This document shows positions 16,143-24,673 of a stretch of 64,000 bases of DNA, piece by piece. This stretch comes from Nocardioides palaemonis (GTDB lineage Bacteria > Actinomycetota > Actinomycetes > Propionibacteriales > Nocardioidaceae), in NCBI RefSeq assembly GCF_018275325.1, contig NZ_JAGVQR010000001.1, positions 1,302,001 to 1,366,000 of the forward strand, written 5' to 3'. Every line of letters begins with the position of its first letter. Position 1 is the first letter of the stretch. A model generated the notes under the pieces. It was not told the origin of the DNA. It did not search any database and saw only the letters and a list, made by a program, of their open reading frames with translations. The translations under genes were made by a program, and so were the position numbers.

Positions 16143-16693
16143 CCAGCCACACCGACCGGGTGCTCGCGCGCCCGCCTGCCCTGCGCCACCGCTCCGTCCC
16201 GCTCGCCGTGCTCTACGGCGTGCTGCTCGTGGCCGTCGCCGTGGTCGCCGTCCGTGACCTGGCGGTCAGCCAGGGCTGGGCCCAGGGAGACCCGTGGCTC
16301 GCAGCTGCCGTCCGCTCGCTCGACGGTCTCGAGGCGGACACCGCGACGCTGGTCGTCGGCACCGTCGTCGGCCTCGTGGGGCTGGTGCTCCTCGTGATCG
16401 GGCTCAGCCCGGCCCAGCGACGCTACGTCCGCGCCACCGAGGCGACCCAGCTGTGGTCGACCCCGGCCGCCATCGGCGAGGTGTCGCGCACCGCCGCCGA
16501 CCGCGCCCCCGGCGTGCTCGCCGCGCGGGTGACGCGTGCCGGCCGCCGCCGGATCGTGCTCCAGGTGACCACCCGGGGCGACGCCGCCCGTGACGACGTG
16601 AGCCTCTCGGGTGCCCGCGAGGTCGCGACCGCACCGGCCACCGCGCTGGGCGCCCGCCGCATCGACGTACGACTTGCCGAGGAGGACTCATGA
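16139..16693 (+). CDS. Membrane protein of the Asp23 cluster (DUF6286-like)
   Basis: The 184-residue protein has two membrane segments (PLAVLYGVLLVAVAVVAVRD and LVVGTVVGLVGLVLLVIGLS) with an external loop between. Its cytoplasmic C-terminal domain (VSRTAADRAPGVLAARVTRA ... RIVLQVTTRG) resembles an Asp23-type fold. This organisation fits the DUF6286 family found in actinobacterial Asp23 clusters. Its GTG overlaps the preceding stop, and its own stop overlaps the next ATG. It is probably a second anchor parallel to AmaP. Confidence 0.75.
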   Translation: MTSHTDRVLARPPALRHRSVPLAVLYGVLLVAVAVVAVRDLAVSQGWAQGDPWLAAAVRSLDGLEADTATLVVGTVVGLVGLVLLVIGLSPAQRRYVRATEATQLWSTPAAIGEVSRTAADRAPGVLAARVTRAGRRRIVLQVTTRGDAARDDVSLSGAREVATAPATALGARRIDVRLAEEDS

Positions 16694-17277
16694 CCACCCG
16701 ACGCACCCGCTCGATCGACCGTCTCGCCACCGTCGTGGTCGGTCTGGCGCTGCTCGCCGCCGGCCTGCTGGCGTGGGAGTGGCGACTCGACCTGACCGGC
16801 TGGTTCCAGCAGACGCTGCGCACGAACGGCGCCGACGGCGTCCTCGACAGCAGCTGGTTCCCCTGGGCCGAGGCCGCCGTCGGCGTGCTCCTCGGTGTGG
16901 TCGGACTGGCGTGGCTCCTGGCCCACCTGCCCCGCCCCACCCGGGGCCGCAGCCGGATCGACGGCTCCGACGCCACCGGTCGTCTCGAGGTCGAGGTCGC
17001 CCCGCTGGCCAGGACCCTCGCCGACCGCTGGGCCGAGCTCGCGCCCGTCACCGGCGTGCGCGGTCGGACCGCCCCGGACGCGAACGACCTCGTCGAGCTC
17101 GTCGGCCACGTCGACGTCGAGGCCGACGCCGACGCGCTGCTCGTCGGCACGGAGCAGCTCGAGACCGAGGTGGAGCAGGCATTCCCCGACGGCAGCGTCC
17201 GCGTGCGGTTCCTGCTCCAGGGGCCCGGCCGCCAGCCGCGCACCCGACGTACGACCGACATCACCGTGGACGCCTGA
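16690..17277 (+). CDS. amaP: AmaP-like alkaline shock membrane anchor
   Basis: The 195-residue protein has an N-terminal membrane segment (LATVVVGLALLAAGLLAWEW) and a second one (WAEAAVGVLLGVVGLAWLLA), followed by a cytoplasmic domain with GRLEVEVAPLARTLADRWAE and a final VRVRFLLQGPG. This is the AmaP layout: a hairpin anchor plus a domain that binds Asp23. It is the last gene of the operon (14395-17277), with ATGA coupling to the gene before. A 76-bp gap separates it from the DNA repair genes. Confidence 0.82.
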   Translation: MTTRRTRSIDRLATVVVGLALLAAGLLAWEWRLDLTGWFQQTLRTNGADGVLDSSWFPWAEAAVGVLLGVVGLAWLLAHLPRPTRGRSRIDGSDATGRLEVEVAPLARTLADRWAELAPVTGVRGRTAPDANDLVELVGHVDVEADADALLVGTEQLETEVEQAFPDGSVRVRFLLQGPGRQPRTRRTTDITVDA

Positions 17278-17353
17278 CGGCGTCCGCACACCGCCCGGCC
17301 GCCGTGTCCGTTTTCCGCTGGTACGGCGACCGGGCGATTGTCATGATCGGAGC

Positions 17354-18841
17354 ATGACACCGACCGGACACCTCGACCCGGACTCCTGCTACCGGGCCGT
17401 GCAGAGCCGGGACCGGCGCTTCGACGGCGTGTTCTACACCGCCGTCAGCACCACCGGCATCTACTGCCGTCCCTCGTGCCCGGCCCGCACCCCGGCCGCC
17501 CGCAACGTCACCTTCCACGCCACCGCGGCCAGCGCCCACGCCGCCGGCTACCGCGCCTGCAAGCGGTGCCTGCCCGACGCGACGCCCGGCAGCCCGGAGT
17601 GGGACGTCGCCGCGGACGTCGCGGGCCGGGCGATGCGACTGATCGCCGACGGACTCGTCGACCGCGAAGGCGTCGACGGACTGGCCCGTCGGGTCGGCTA
17701 CACGCCGCGCCACCTCGGTCGGCTGCTGACCCAGGAGCTCGGTGCCGCGCCGCTCGCGCTGGCCCGCGCGCGCCGGGCGCAGAGCGCGCGGGTGCTCATC
17801 GAGACCACCGACCTCCCGCTCACCGACGTCGCCTTCGCGGCCGGCTTCACGAGCGTGCGGCAGTTCAACGAGACGCTGCGCGAGATCTACGCCGCCTCAC
17901 CGTCCGAGCTGCGCGGGCGTCGCGGCGGCACCGACTCCCACGGCACCGTGACGATGCGCCTCCCGGTCCGCACGCCGTTCGCCGGCGCCCGCCTGCTCGA
18001 CTTCCTCGCCTTCCACGTCGTGCCGGGTGTGGAGGCCGCCGGCCCCGGGTGGTACGCCCGCACGCTCGACCTGCCGCACGCGCCCGGGACCGTACGCCTC
18101 GAGCTCGTCGACCTGCCCGAGCCCGGCACCGGCTTCGTCACCGCCGAGTTCCGGCTGCAGGACCTGCGCGACACGGCCGCCGCGAGCGAGCGGGTGCGCC
18201 GGCTGCTCGATGCCGACTGCGACCCCCGCGCCGTCGACGAGCACCTGCGTCCCGACCCGGTCCTCGGCCCGCTCGTCCGGGCCACGCCCGGGCTCCGGGT
18301 GCCGGGGCAGGTCGACGGCGACGAGACCGCGTTCCGCACGGTCGTCGGGCAGCAGGTCAGCGTCACCGGTGCGCGCACCGTCGGCGGTCGGATCGTCGCC
18401 GCCCACGGGCGCCCCGTCGAGACCGGGATCCCGGGCCTGACCCACCTGTTTCCCGACGCGACGACCCTGGCCGCGGTCGATCCGGAGACGATGCCGATGC
18501 CGCGGGCGCGCGGGCGGGCCATGGTCGGCCTCGCGGCCGCGCTGGCCGAGGAGCGGGTCGTGCTGGACCGCGGGCCCGACCGCGACGACGTGCGTCGCGC
18601 GCTGCTCGAGCTCCCGGGCATCGGCCCCTGGACGGCCGACTACGTCGCGATGCGTGCCCTCGGGCACCCCGACGTCTTCCTGCCCACCGACCTCGCCGTG
18701 AAGAAGGTGCTCGCCGGCCTCGGCGGCACCGTGGAGGACGCCGAGCGCTGGCGTCCGTGGCGCTCGTACGCCCTCATGCACCTGTGGAACACGCTGATGC
18801 CCGCGACCGGGCCGGAGGCACCGACTGTGGAGGATGACTGA
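17354..18841 (+). CDS. Ada-AlkA fusion: DNA alkylation sensor/regulator and 3-methyladenine glycosylase
   Basis: The 495-residue fusion has three parts. The Ada N-terminal zinc domain has Cys38 in GIYCRPSCPAR and a paired ACKRC, the ligands and methyl acceptor for phosphotriester repair. An AraC-type helix-turn-helix pair spans about 95-190 (VDGLARRVGYTPRHLGRLL, LTDVAFAAGFTSVRQFNE). The AlkA glycosylase follows, with the helix-hairpin-helix LLELPGIGPWTADYVA and catalytic Asp in FLPTDLAVKK. Methylation of the first domain should switch on transcription while the AlkA part removes alkylated purines. The O6-methylguanine domain of E. coli Ada is missing but is supplied by the next, overlapping gene. 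ATG 17354 follows a near RBS, GGAGC. Confidence 0.93.
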   Translation: MTPTGHLDPDSCYRAVQSRDRRFDGVFYTAVSTTGIYCRPSCPARTPAARNVTFHATAASAHAAGYRACKRCLPDATPGSPEWDVAADVAGRAMRLIADGLVDREGVDGLARRVGYTPRHLGRLLTQELGAAPLALARARRAQSARVLIETTDLPLTDVAFAAGFTSVRQFNETLREIYAASPSELRGRRGGTDSHGTVTMRLPVRTPFAGARLLDFLAFHVVPGVEAAGPGWYARTLDLPHAPGTVRLELVDLPEPGTGFVTAEFRLQDLRDTAAASERVRRLLDADCDPRAVDEHLRPDPVLGPLVRATPGLRVPGQVDGDETAFRTVVGQQVSVTGARTVGGRIVAAHGRPVETGIPGLTHLFPDATTLAAVDPETMPMPRARGRAMVGLAAALAEERVVLDRGPDRDDVRRALLELPGIGPWTADYVAMRALGHPDVFLPTDLAVKKVLAGLGGTVEDAERWRPWRSYALMHLWNTLMPATGPEAPTVEDD

Positions 18842-19325
18842 CATGTGGACCGTGATGCCCTCGCCCATCGGCGACCTGCGGATCGTGGAGCGTGACGGCG
18901 CGATCGTCGCGATCGAGTTCTCGCCGTTCCAGCCGCCGGTCGACGGACGGCCGCTGGGGGAGCGCGCAGACGACGCCCCCGTGCTGGCCGAGGCGGTGCG
19001 CCAGCTGACCGCGTATTTCGACGGCGGGCTCACCGCGTTCGACCTGCCGCTCGCGCCGGTCGGCACCGACTTCCAGCAGCGGGTGTGGCGCCAGCTCTCC
19101 CAGATCGGCTACGGGGAGACCGCGTCCTACGGCGAGATCGCCGGCCGGCTCGGGATGACCAACGCCGCGTCCCGCGCCGTCGGCCTGGCCAACGGGCGCA
19201 ACCCGATCCCGATCGTCGTGCCCTGCCACCGCGTGATCGGCGCCAACGGCACCCTCACCGGCTACGCCGGCGGCCTCGAGCGCAAGCAGCAGCTGCTCGA
19301 GCTCGAGCAGGATGCCTTGTTCTGA
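18834..19325 (+). CDS. ogt: Methylated-DNA-protein cysteine methyltransferase
   Basis: The 163-residue suicide enzyme transfers the methyl group from O6-methylguanine to its own cysteine. The active site PCHRV is present within [17 protein letters not shown], along with the helix-turn-helix ([19 protein letters not shown]) and an N-terminal RNase-H-like domain beginning [10 protein letters not shown]. The start overlaps the Ada-AlkA stop by eight bases (ATG 18834; ATG 18843 is also possible). The pair forms a complete adaptive response operon. Confidence 0.95.
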   Translation: MTDMWTVMPSPIGDLRIVERDGAIVAIEFSPFQPPVDGRPLGERADDAPVLAEAVRQLTAYFDGGLTAFDLPLAPVGTDFQQRVWRQLSQIGYGETASYGEIAGRLGMTNAASRAVGLANGRNPIPIVVPCHRVIGANGTLTGYAGGLERKQQLLELEQDALF

Positions 19326-19351
19326 GCGGATCGCGAAGCGATTCGCTCAGA
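19321..19351. terminator. Bidirectional hairpin between ogt and the IclR gene
   Basis: TCTGAGCG-ATCGC (19321-19334, one G.T) pairs with GCGAT-CGCTCAGA (19338-19351) over a GAA loop. It includes the ogt stop codon. There is no T tract, but both flanking genes converge on it. Confidence 0.65.
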
Positions 19352-19374
19352 GATGCGCAGCGGCGCCAGCCCGG

Positions 19375-20097
19375 TCAGTCGGCGGCGGCGCGGCGCAGCG
19401 ACTCCGACAGCCGGTCGGCCGCGGCGAGCACGGCAGGCGCGTGCATCCGGCCGGGCTGGCGGGACAGGCGCTCGAGCGGGCCGGAGACCGACACCGCGGC
19501 GATCACCTTGCCGCCGGGGGAGCGGACCGGGGCGGACACCGAGGCGACGCCCTGCTCGCGCTCGCCGACCGACTGCGACCAGCCCCGGCGGCGGATGCCG
19601 GAGAGGGCGGTGGCCGAGAACGCGGCGTGCTGGAGGCCGCGGTGCATGCGCTCCGGGTCCTCCCAGGCGAGCAGGATCTGCGCGGCGGACCCGGCGTTCA
19701 TGGTGAGCTGCGAGCCCACGGGGATGGTGTCGCGCAGGCCGGACGGTCGCTCGGCAGCCGCGACGCAGACGCGGTGCTCGCCCTGGCGGCGCCACAGCTG
19801 GGCGGACTCGCCGGTGATGTCGCGCAGCCGCGCGAGCACCGGGCCGGCGGCGGCCAGCAGGCGGTCCTCGCCAGCGGCGGCGGACAGCTCGGCCAGGCGG
19901 GGTCCGAGGACGAAGCGCCCCTGCATGTCGCGGGCGACGAGACGGTGGTGCTCGAGGGCGACGGCGAGCCGGTGCGCGGTGGGCCGCGCGAGTCCGGTCC
20001 CTGCCACGAGGCCGGCGAGCGTGGCCGGTCCCGCCTCCAGAGCGGCGAGCACGAGGGCCGCCTTGTCGAGCACGCCGACGCCAGATCCGTTGTCCAT
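19375..20097 (-). CDS. IclR-family regulator, probable NdgR/LtbR controller of leuCD
   Basis: The 240-residue protein has an N-terminal winged helix ([20 protein letters not shown], then [18 protein letters not shown]) and a C-terminal IclR ligand-binding domain ([20 protein letters not shown]). An IclR gene divergent from leuC is the arrangement of NdgR/LtbR in Streptomyces, Corynebacterium and Mycobacterium, which controls leucine and other amino-acid genes. ATG 20097 is only about 80 bp from leuC. A TTGCAT - 17 bp - GAATAT promoter just upstream would give an almost leaderless transcript. Confidence 0.88.
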   Translation of the reverse strand: MDNGSGVGVLDKAALVLAALEAGPATLAGLVAGTGLARPTAHRLAVALEHHRLVARDMQGRFVLGPRLAELSAAAGEDRLLAAAGPVLARLRDITGESAQLWRRQGEHRVCVAAAERPSGLRDTIPVGSQLTMNAGSAAQILLAWEDPERMHRGLQHAAFSATALSGIRRRGWSQSVGEREQGVASVSAPVRSPGGKVIAAVSVSGPLERLSRQPGRMHAPAVLAAADRLSESLRRAAAD

Positions 20098-20121
20098 ATT
20101 CCGATATTCTCATCTCAGCCA

Positions 20122-20150
20122 GTGGGATGCAAGATGTACCGTCGTCCCAC
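20122..20150. promoter_or_regulatory. Inverted repeat in the IclR/leuC intergenic region
   Basis: GTGGGA (20122-20127) and TCCCAC (20145-20150) are complementary, 17 bases apart, between the divergent genes and about 25 bp upstream of the leuC start. It could be the operator of the IclR regulator or a leader hairpin. The TTGCAT - 17 - GAATAT promoter of the regulator overlaps this area on the other strand. Confidence 0.35.
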
Positions 20151-20175
20151 AGCCCGAGGTGAAGGAGAGTGCGTG

Positions 20176-21588
20176 ATGGGCAAGACCCTGTCGGAGAAGG
20201 TGTGGGACGAGCACGTCGTCCGCAGCGCGGCCGGAGAGCCCGACCTGCTCTACATCGACCTCCACCTGCTGCACGAGGTCACCTCGCCGCAGGCGTTCGA
20301 CGGGCTCCGCCTCGCCAACCGCACCGTCCGGCGCCCGGACCTCACCCTCGCCACCGAGGACCACAACGTCCCGACGGTCGACTGGGACAAGCCGATCGCC
20401 GACCCGGTGAGCCGCACGCAGGTCGAGACGCTCCGCAAGAACTGCGCCGACTTCGGCGTCCGGCTGCACCCGCTCGGCGACGTCGAGCAGGGCATCGTCC
20501 ACGTCGTCGGACCGCAGCTCGGGCTCACGCAGCCCGGCATGACGATCGTGTGCGGCGACTCGCACACCTCCACCCACGGCGCGTTCGGCGCGATCGCCTT
20601 CGGCATCGGCACGTCCGAGGTCGAGCACGTGCTCGCCACCCAGACGCTGACCCAGGCGCGGCCCAGGACGATGGCCGTGACCGTCAACGGCAGCCTGCCC
20701 GAGGGCGTCACGGCCAAGGACCTCGTCCTCACGCTGATCACCCACACCGGCACCGGCGGCGGTCAGGGCTACGTCGTGGAGTACCGCGGCCAGGCCATCG
20801 AGGAGCTCTCGATGGAGGGCCGGATGACGGTCTGCAACATGTCGATCGAGTGGGGCGCCAAGGCCGGGATGATCGCGCCGGACCAGACGACCTTCGACTA
20901 CATCGAGGGCAAGCCCGAGGCGCCGAAGGGCGCGGACTGGGACGCCGCCGTCGCGCACTGGAAGACCCTGCGCACCGACGACGACGCCGTCTTCGACGAG
21001 GAAATCGTGCTCGACGCCTCCACGATGACGCCGTTCGTCACGTGGGGCACCAACCCCGGGCAGGGCGCGCCACTGGGCGCCACCGTCCCGAGCCCGGACG
21101 ACTTCGACGAGCCCAACGACAAGGTGGCGACGGAGAAGGCCCTGCAGTACATGGGTCTCGAGGCCGGCACCCCGCTGCGCGAGGTCAAGGTCGACACCGT
21201 CTTCGTCGGCTCGTGCACCAACGGCCGGATCGAGGACCTGCGACTGGCGGCCTCCATCCTCGAGGGTCGGCACGTCGCCGACGACACCCGCCTGCTCGTG
21301 GTGCCCGGCTCGGTGCGCGTACGCCTCCAGGCCGAGGCGGAGGGACTCGACAAGGTCTTCCTCGCCGCCGGCGCCGAGTGGCGCGGCGCGGGCTGCTCGA
21401 TGTGCCTGGGCATGAACCCCGACCAGCTCGCGCCCGGTGAGCGCAGTGCCTCGACGTCGAACCGCAACTTCGAGGGACGCCAGGGCAAGGGCGGTCGTAC
21501 GCACCTCGTGTCCGTGCCGGTCGCGGCCGCCACCGCCGTGCGCGGCACCCTCTCCTCGCCCGCCGACCTCACGCCACTCGGTGGTTGA
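20176..21588 (+). CDS. leuC: 3-isopropylmalate dehydratase, large subunit
   Basis: The 470-residue aconitase-family subunit isomerises 2-isopropylmalate to 3-isopropylmalate in leucine synthesis. The 4Fe-4S ligands are seen in [14 protein letters not shown] and [16 protein letters not shown]. Substrate loops such as [20 protein letters not shown] and ATEDHNVPT are intact. ATG 20176 is preferred (AGGAGA seven bases upstream); GTG 20173 is the alternative. The stop codon lies in a repeat hairpin shared with the leuCD spacer. leuD follows after 51 bp. Confidence 0.97.
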   Translation: MGKTLSEKVWDEHVVRSAAGEPDLLYIDLHLLHEVTSPQAFDGLRLANRTVRRPDLTLATEDHNVPTVDWDKPIADPVSRTQVETLRKNCADFGVRLHPLGDVEQGIVHVVGPQLGLTQPGMTIVCGDSHTSTHGAFGAIAFGIGTSEVEHVLATQTLTQARPRTMAVTVNGSLPEGVTAKDLVLTLITHTGTGGGQGYVVEYRGQAIEELSMEGRMTVCNMSIEWGAKAGMIAPDQTTFDYIEGKPEAPKGADWDAAVAHWKTLRTDDDAVFDEEIVLDASTMTPFVTWGTNPGQGAPLGATVPSPDDFDEPNDKVATEKALQYMGLEAGTPLREVKVDTVFVGSCTNGRIEDLRLAASILEGRHVADDTRLLVVPGSVRVRLQAEAEGLDKVFLAAGAEWRGAGCSMCLGMNPDQLAPGERSASTSNRNFEGRQGKGGRTHLVSVPVAAATAVRGTLSSPADLTPLGG

Positions 21589-21617
21589 GGTGCGAGCGCA
21601 GCGATCCTCGAAACCAC
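21581..21617. repeat. Dispersed hairpin element overlapping the leuC stop codon
   Basis: GTGGTTGAGG (21581-21590) and CCTCGAAACCAC (21606-21617) form the stem, with the GAGCGCAGCGA-type core between. The sequence resembles the GGTTGAG ... CGAAACC hairpins scattered through Nocardioides-type genomes, and a related one follows ffh in this window. It has supplied the last two codons and the TGA of leuC. Confidence 0.55.
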
Positions 21618-21639
21618 TTCGGACCAGGAGCCTCAGCTG

Positions 21640-22239
21640 ATGGACACGTTCACCACCCACACCGGCATCGGCGTCCCGCTCAAGCGCAGCAACGTCGACA
21701 CCGACCAGATCATCCCGGCGGCCTACCTCAAGCGCGTGACCCGCACGGGCTTCGAGGACGGGTTGTTCGCGGCCTGGCGCGGCGACCCGGGCTTCGTGCT
21801 CAACGACCCGACGTACGCCTCCGGCTCGGTGCTCGTCGCCGGCCCCGACTTCGGCACGGGCAGCTCGCGCGAGCACGCCGTGTGGGCCCTGCAGAACTAC
21901 GGCTTCAAGGTGGTCATCTCGTCCCGCTTCGCCGACATCTTCCGCGGCAACGCCGGCAAGGCCGGACTGCTCGCCGCCCAGGTCGACGAGAAGGTCGTGC
22001 AGCGCCTGTGGGACTGGCTCGAGGACCACCCGGGCGGTGAGGTCACCGTCGACCTCGAGAGCCGCACGGTGCGCGCGGGCGCCGGCAAGGACGCGGTCGA
22101 GGACTCCTTCGACATCGACGACTACACCCGCTGGCGGCTGCTCGAGGGCCTCGACGACATCGGCATCACCCTCGGCCACGAGGACGACATCGTCGCGTTC
22201 GAGTCGGGCCGACAGTCGTGGAAGCCTGTCACTGCTTGA
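21640..22239 (+). CDS. leuD: 3-isopropylmalate dehydratase, small subunit
   Basis: The 199-residue partner of LeuC supplies the substrate-recognition swivel domain. Typical motifs are present: [15 protein letters not shown], the [14 protein letters not shown] loop (residues about 72-85) and [10 protein letters not shown]. The length and ends are normal. ATG 21640 follows CAGGAGCC. It is co-transcribed with leuC and probably under the divergent IclR regulator. Confidence 0.97.
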   Translation: MDTFTTHTGIGVPLKRSNVDTDQIIPAAYLKRVTRTGFEDGLFAAWRGDPGFVLNDPTYASGSVLVAGPDFGTGSSREHAVWALQNYGFKVVISSRFADIFRGNAGKAGLLAAQVDEKVVQRLWDWLEDHPGGEVTVDLESRTVRAGAGKDAVEDSFDIDDYTRWRLLEGLDDIGITLGHEDDIVAFESGRQSWKPVTA

Positions 22240-22269
22240 AAAAACCGCCACAAAGAGGGCCGATGGTGA

Positions 22270-22298
22270 TTGTCCTCACCCTTCCTTGTGCCTAGCGT
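22270..22298 (+). promoter_or_regulatory. Predicted promoter of the HU gene
   Basis: TTGTCC (22270-22275) and TAGCGT (22293-22298) are separated by 17 bp, 58 bp upstream of the HU GTG start. The -10 fits the actinobacterial TANNNT pattern. The region is locally AT-rich compared with its surroundings. Confidence 0.5.
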
Positions 22299-22355
22299 GC
22301 CCAGCAGAGGGTCGAGCACGAGCTCGGCGTCCAGGGTTCATTGGAAGGGAAGCTA

Positions 22356-23057
22356 GTGAACAAGACAGAGCTCATCGACGCGCTCGCCGCGCGTTACGAG
22401 GGGAACCGCAAGCAGGCGGCCCACGCACTGGAGTCGGTGCTCGACACCATCACCCGTGAGGTGGCCAAGGGCGAGAAGGTCGCCATCACGGGCTTCGGCT
22501 CGTTCGAGAAGGCGGTGCGCAACGCGCGCTGGGTCCGCAACCCGCAGACCGGCGAGCGGATGAAGTCCAAGAAGAAGGCCGTGCCGAAGTTCTCCGCCGG
22601 CAAGGAGCTCAAGGACGTCATCTCGGGTGCGAAGAAGCTGCCCAAGCTCACCGCAGCGACCATGCCCAAGCCGCCCGCCAGCGTGCGCGCTGCGGCAGCC
22701 GCGGTGACCGGTGCGGCCACGAAGTCGACCCCGGCCAAGAAGACCACCACGAAGTCGACCGCCTCGAAGTCGGCTCCGGCCAAGAAGACGAGCGCGAAGA
22801 AGGCCACCCCGGCCAAGAAGACCGCCACGAAGTCGACCGCCACGAAGAAGTCCAGCGCGACGAAGTCCGCGCCGGCCAAGAAGACGAGCACGAAGAAGGC
22901 CGCCCCGGCCAAGAAGACGTCGGCCGCGAGGACGACCGCCGCGAAGACGACCGCCGCCAAGAAGGCGCCGGCGAAGAAGGCCGCGGCCACGACCACAGCG
23001 GCCAAGAAGGCGCCGGCGAAGAAGGCTCCGGCCAAGAAGACCGCGAAGAAGTCCTGA
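22356..23057 (+). CDS. hup: HU-family DNA-binding protein with lysine/alanine-rich tail
   Basis: This 233-residue nucleoid protein has a normal HU domain in residues 1-90 (NKTELIDALAARYEGNRKQA, the loop FGSFEKAVRNARWVRNPQTG and KFSAGKELKDVI). It is followed by about 130 residues of Lys-Lys-Ala-Pro-Ala repeats (PAKKTSAKKA and variants), as in mycobacterial HupB and Streptomyces HupS. The tail binds DNA non-specifically and resembles histone H1. GTG 22356 has GGAAGGGA upstream. The DNA encoding the tail is itself repetitive, so length differences between strains are expected. Confidence 0.95.
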   Translation: MNKTELIDALAARYEGNRKQAAHALESVLDTITREVAKGEKVAITGFGSFEKAVRNARWVRNPQTGERMKSKKKAVPKFSAGKELKDVISGAKKLPKLTAATMPKPPASVRAAAAAVTGAATKSTPAKKTTTKSTASKSAPAKKTSAKKATPAKKTATKSTATKKSSATKSAPAKKTSTKKAAPAKKTSAARTTAAKTTAAKKAPAKKAAATTTAAKKAPAKKAPAKKTAKKS

Positions 23058-23089
23058 TCCTCGGCAGTCCGCGGATCGTCGGAGGCGGG

Positions 23090-23752
23090 TCACCCCTGGT
23101 GGGTGGCCCGCCTTCCGCTTGCCCGGGCGGTGTGCTCGCCCAGGCCCAGCACCATGGCGACCCCGAGGTCGACGAGGTCGTCGACGTCGGCGCGGAGGCT
23201 GTCCCGCTCGGCACCGACCTCGGCTGCCCCGCCGGAAGCGTGCCGCTCGGCCGACCCGGTCCCGAAGGAGGGAGCGAACGCCGCGCTGGTGGCGGCGTAC
23301 AGCGTCGTACCGGTGCCGGCACGGTCGCGCACGAAGGTCGCCCGGCCGCGTGAGACCTGCTCGACGACCTCGGCGAGCACCGCGTCCAGCTCGTCGGCGC
23401 GCAGGGCCGGCAGGTCGGCGCACAGCGCGACCGGGACGGCTCCGGGCCAGCGTCGCTCGACCTCGGCCGCGCCCTGGACCAGGGTGGCATTGAGGTCCTC
23501 GCTGACTCCGTCGGGCACGACCTCGCAGCCCTGCGCCCGCAGCGCGGCAGCCAGGCGGAAGTCGTCGGTCACCACGAGCACGGCCTGCACCCGCGACGCC
23601 GCACGGGCGGCCGCGACCGTGTCGAGGGCGAACGCCTCGGCCAGCGACCGTCGCTGCTCGTCGTCGAGGCCGACGAGCCGGGACTTCCCGCGCGTCGGCG
23701 GCTTGACGGGGACGACGACCACGCAGGACGGGGGCACGGGATCCTGGTTCAT
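23090..23752 (-). CDS. cofC: 2-phospho-L-lactate guanylyltransferase (F420 synthesis)
   Basis: The 220-residue nucleotidyltransferase joins GMP to phospholactate or phosphoenolpyruvate in coenzyme F420 synthesis. Features include the N-terminal binding loop VVVVPVKPPTRGKSRLVGL (residues about 11-29), PVALCADLPALR with the metal Asp, and a late DVDDLVDLGVA. ATG 23752 follows GGGAGGATCGGCGC. It converges with the HU gene. Its presence means the organism should make F420, as most actinobacteria do. Confidence 0.9.
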   Translation of the reverse strand: MNQDPVPPSCVVVVPVKPPTRGKSRLVGLDDEQRRSLAEAFALDTVAAARAASRVQAVLVVTDDFRLAAALRAQGCEVVPDGVSEDLNATLVQGAAEVERRWPGAVPVALCADLPALRADELDAVLAEVVEQVSRGRATFVRDRAGTGTTLYAATSAAFAPSFGTGSAERHASGGAAEVGAERDSLRADVDDLVDLGVAMVLGLGEHTARASGRRATHQG

Positions 23753-23893
23753 CGCGCCGATCCTCCCACCGCCCACCAGCGTGCCGGTGCGGACCCCGCG
23801 CCGGTGGGACCGAGTAGCCTGCTCGCGACGCACGGCGCGTCGCGGGCGCAGCCCGGGAGCTGGACCGAACCCTCGGTCCGGGAGGGGAGACGG

Positions 23894-24673
23894 GTGCGCG
23901 TCCGCAAGCTCGAGCAGAAGCGCGGCTGGGCCATGACGGTCGCGGCGGTGATCCTCAAGCCGACCCTGCTCTCCGCCACGTCTCGCACCTGGATCGACGG
24001 CGAGAAGATCCCCGCCACCGGCGGCTGCATCGTCGCGATCAACCACATCTCCCACGTCGACCCGCTGCTCTCCGCGCACTTCCTCTACGACCACGGCCGG
24101 CTGCCGCGCTACCTCGCGAAGTCGGGCCTGTTCTCCAACAAGTACCTCGGTGGCTTCCTCACCTCCGCGGGGCAGATCCCGGTCGAGCGGCTGAGCCGCA
24201 ACGCGGTGGGCGCGTACGACGCGGCGGTGCGCGCCATCCAGCGCGGCGAGTGCATCGTGATCTACCCCGAGGGCACGCTGACCCGCGACCCGGACCTCTG
24301 GCCGATGAAGGGCAAGACCGGCGCGGCCCGCATCGCGCTGGCCACCGGCTGCCCGGTGATCCCGGTCGGCCAGTGGGGCGCGCAGGAGGTCCTGCCGCCC
24401 TACACCAAGAAGCCGCTGCTGGTGCCGCGCAAGAACATCACCATGAAGGCGGGCGACCCGGTGGACCTCAGCGACCTGGTCGCCGCCCCGCAGGGCGCCG
24501 CCACCACGGCGGCGGCCACGGACCGGATCATGGCCGCGATCACCGGACTGGTCGAGGACGTGCGCGGCGAGACCGCGCCCGCCGAGCGGTTCGACCCGCG
24601 CCAGCGCGGTCTCCGCGAGACCGGCAACCCGAACGACGATGCCCGCCGGGCGAGGAGGAAGCGCACCCGATGA
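23894..24673 (+). CDS. plsC: 1-acyl-sn-glycerol-3-phosphate acyltransferase
   Basis: The 259-residue protein has the PlsC motifs: NHISHVDPL (NHx4D, catalytic His and Asp), FLTSAGQIPVERLS, and the substrate-binding YPEGTLTRDPDLW. It acylates lysophosphatidic acid (or a related polyol lipid) at the membrane surface. GTG 23894 after GGAGGGGAGACGG gives the usual length. Its stop overlaps the gpsA ATG, placing two phospholipid-precursor enzymes in one operon. The tail is Arg-rich. Confidence 0.92.
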   Translation: MRVRKLEQKRGWAMTVAAVILKPTLLSATSRTWIDGEKIPATGGCIVAINHISHVDPLLSAHFLYDHGRLPRYLAKSGLFSNKYLGGFLTSAGQIPVERLSRNAVGAYDAAVRAIQRGECIVIYPEGTLTRDPDLWPMKGKTGAARIALATGCPVIPVGQWGAQEVLPPYTKKPLLVPRKNITMKAGDPVDLSDLVAAPQGAATTAAATDRIMAAITGLVEDVRGETAPAERFDPRQRGLRETGNPNDDARRARRKRTR

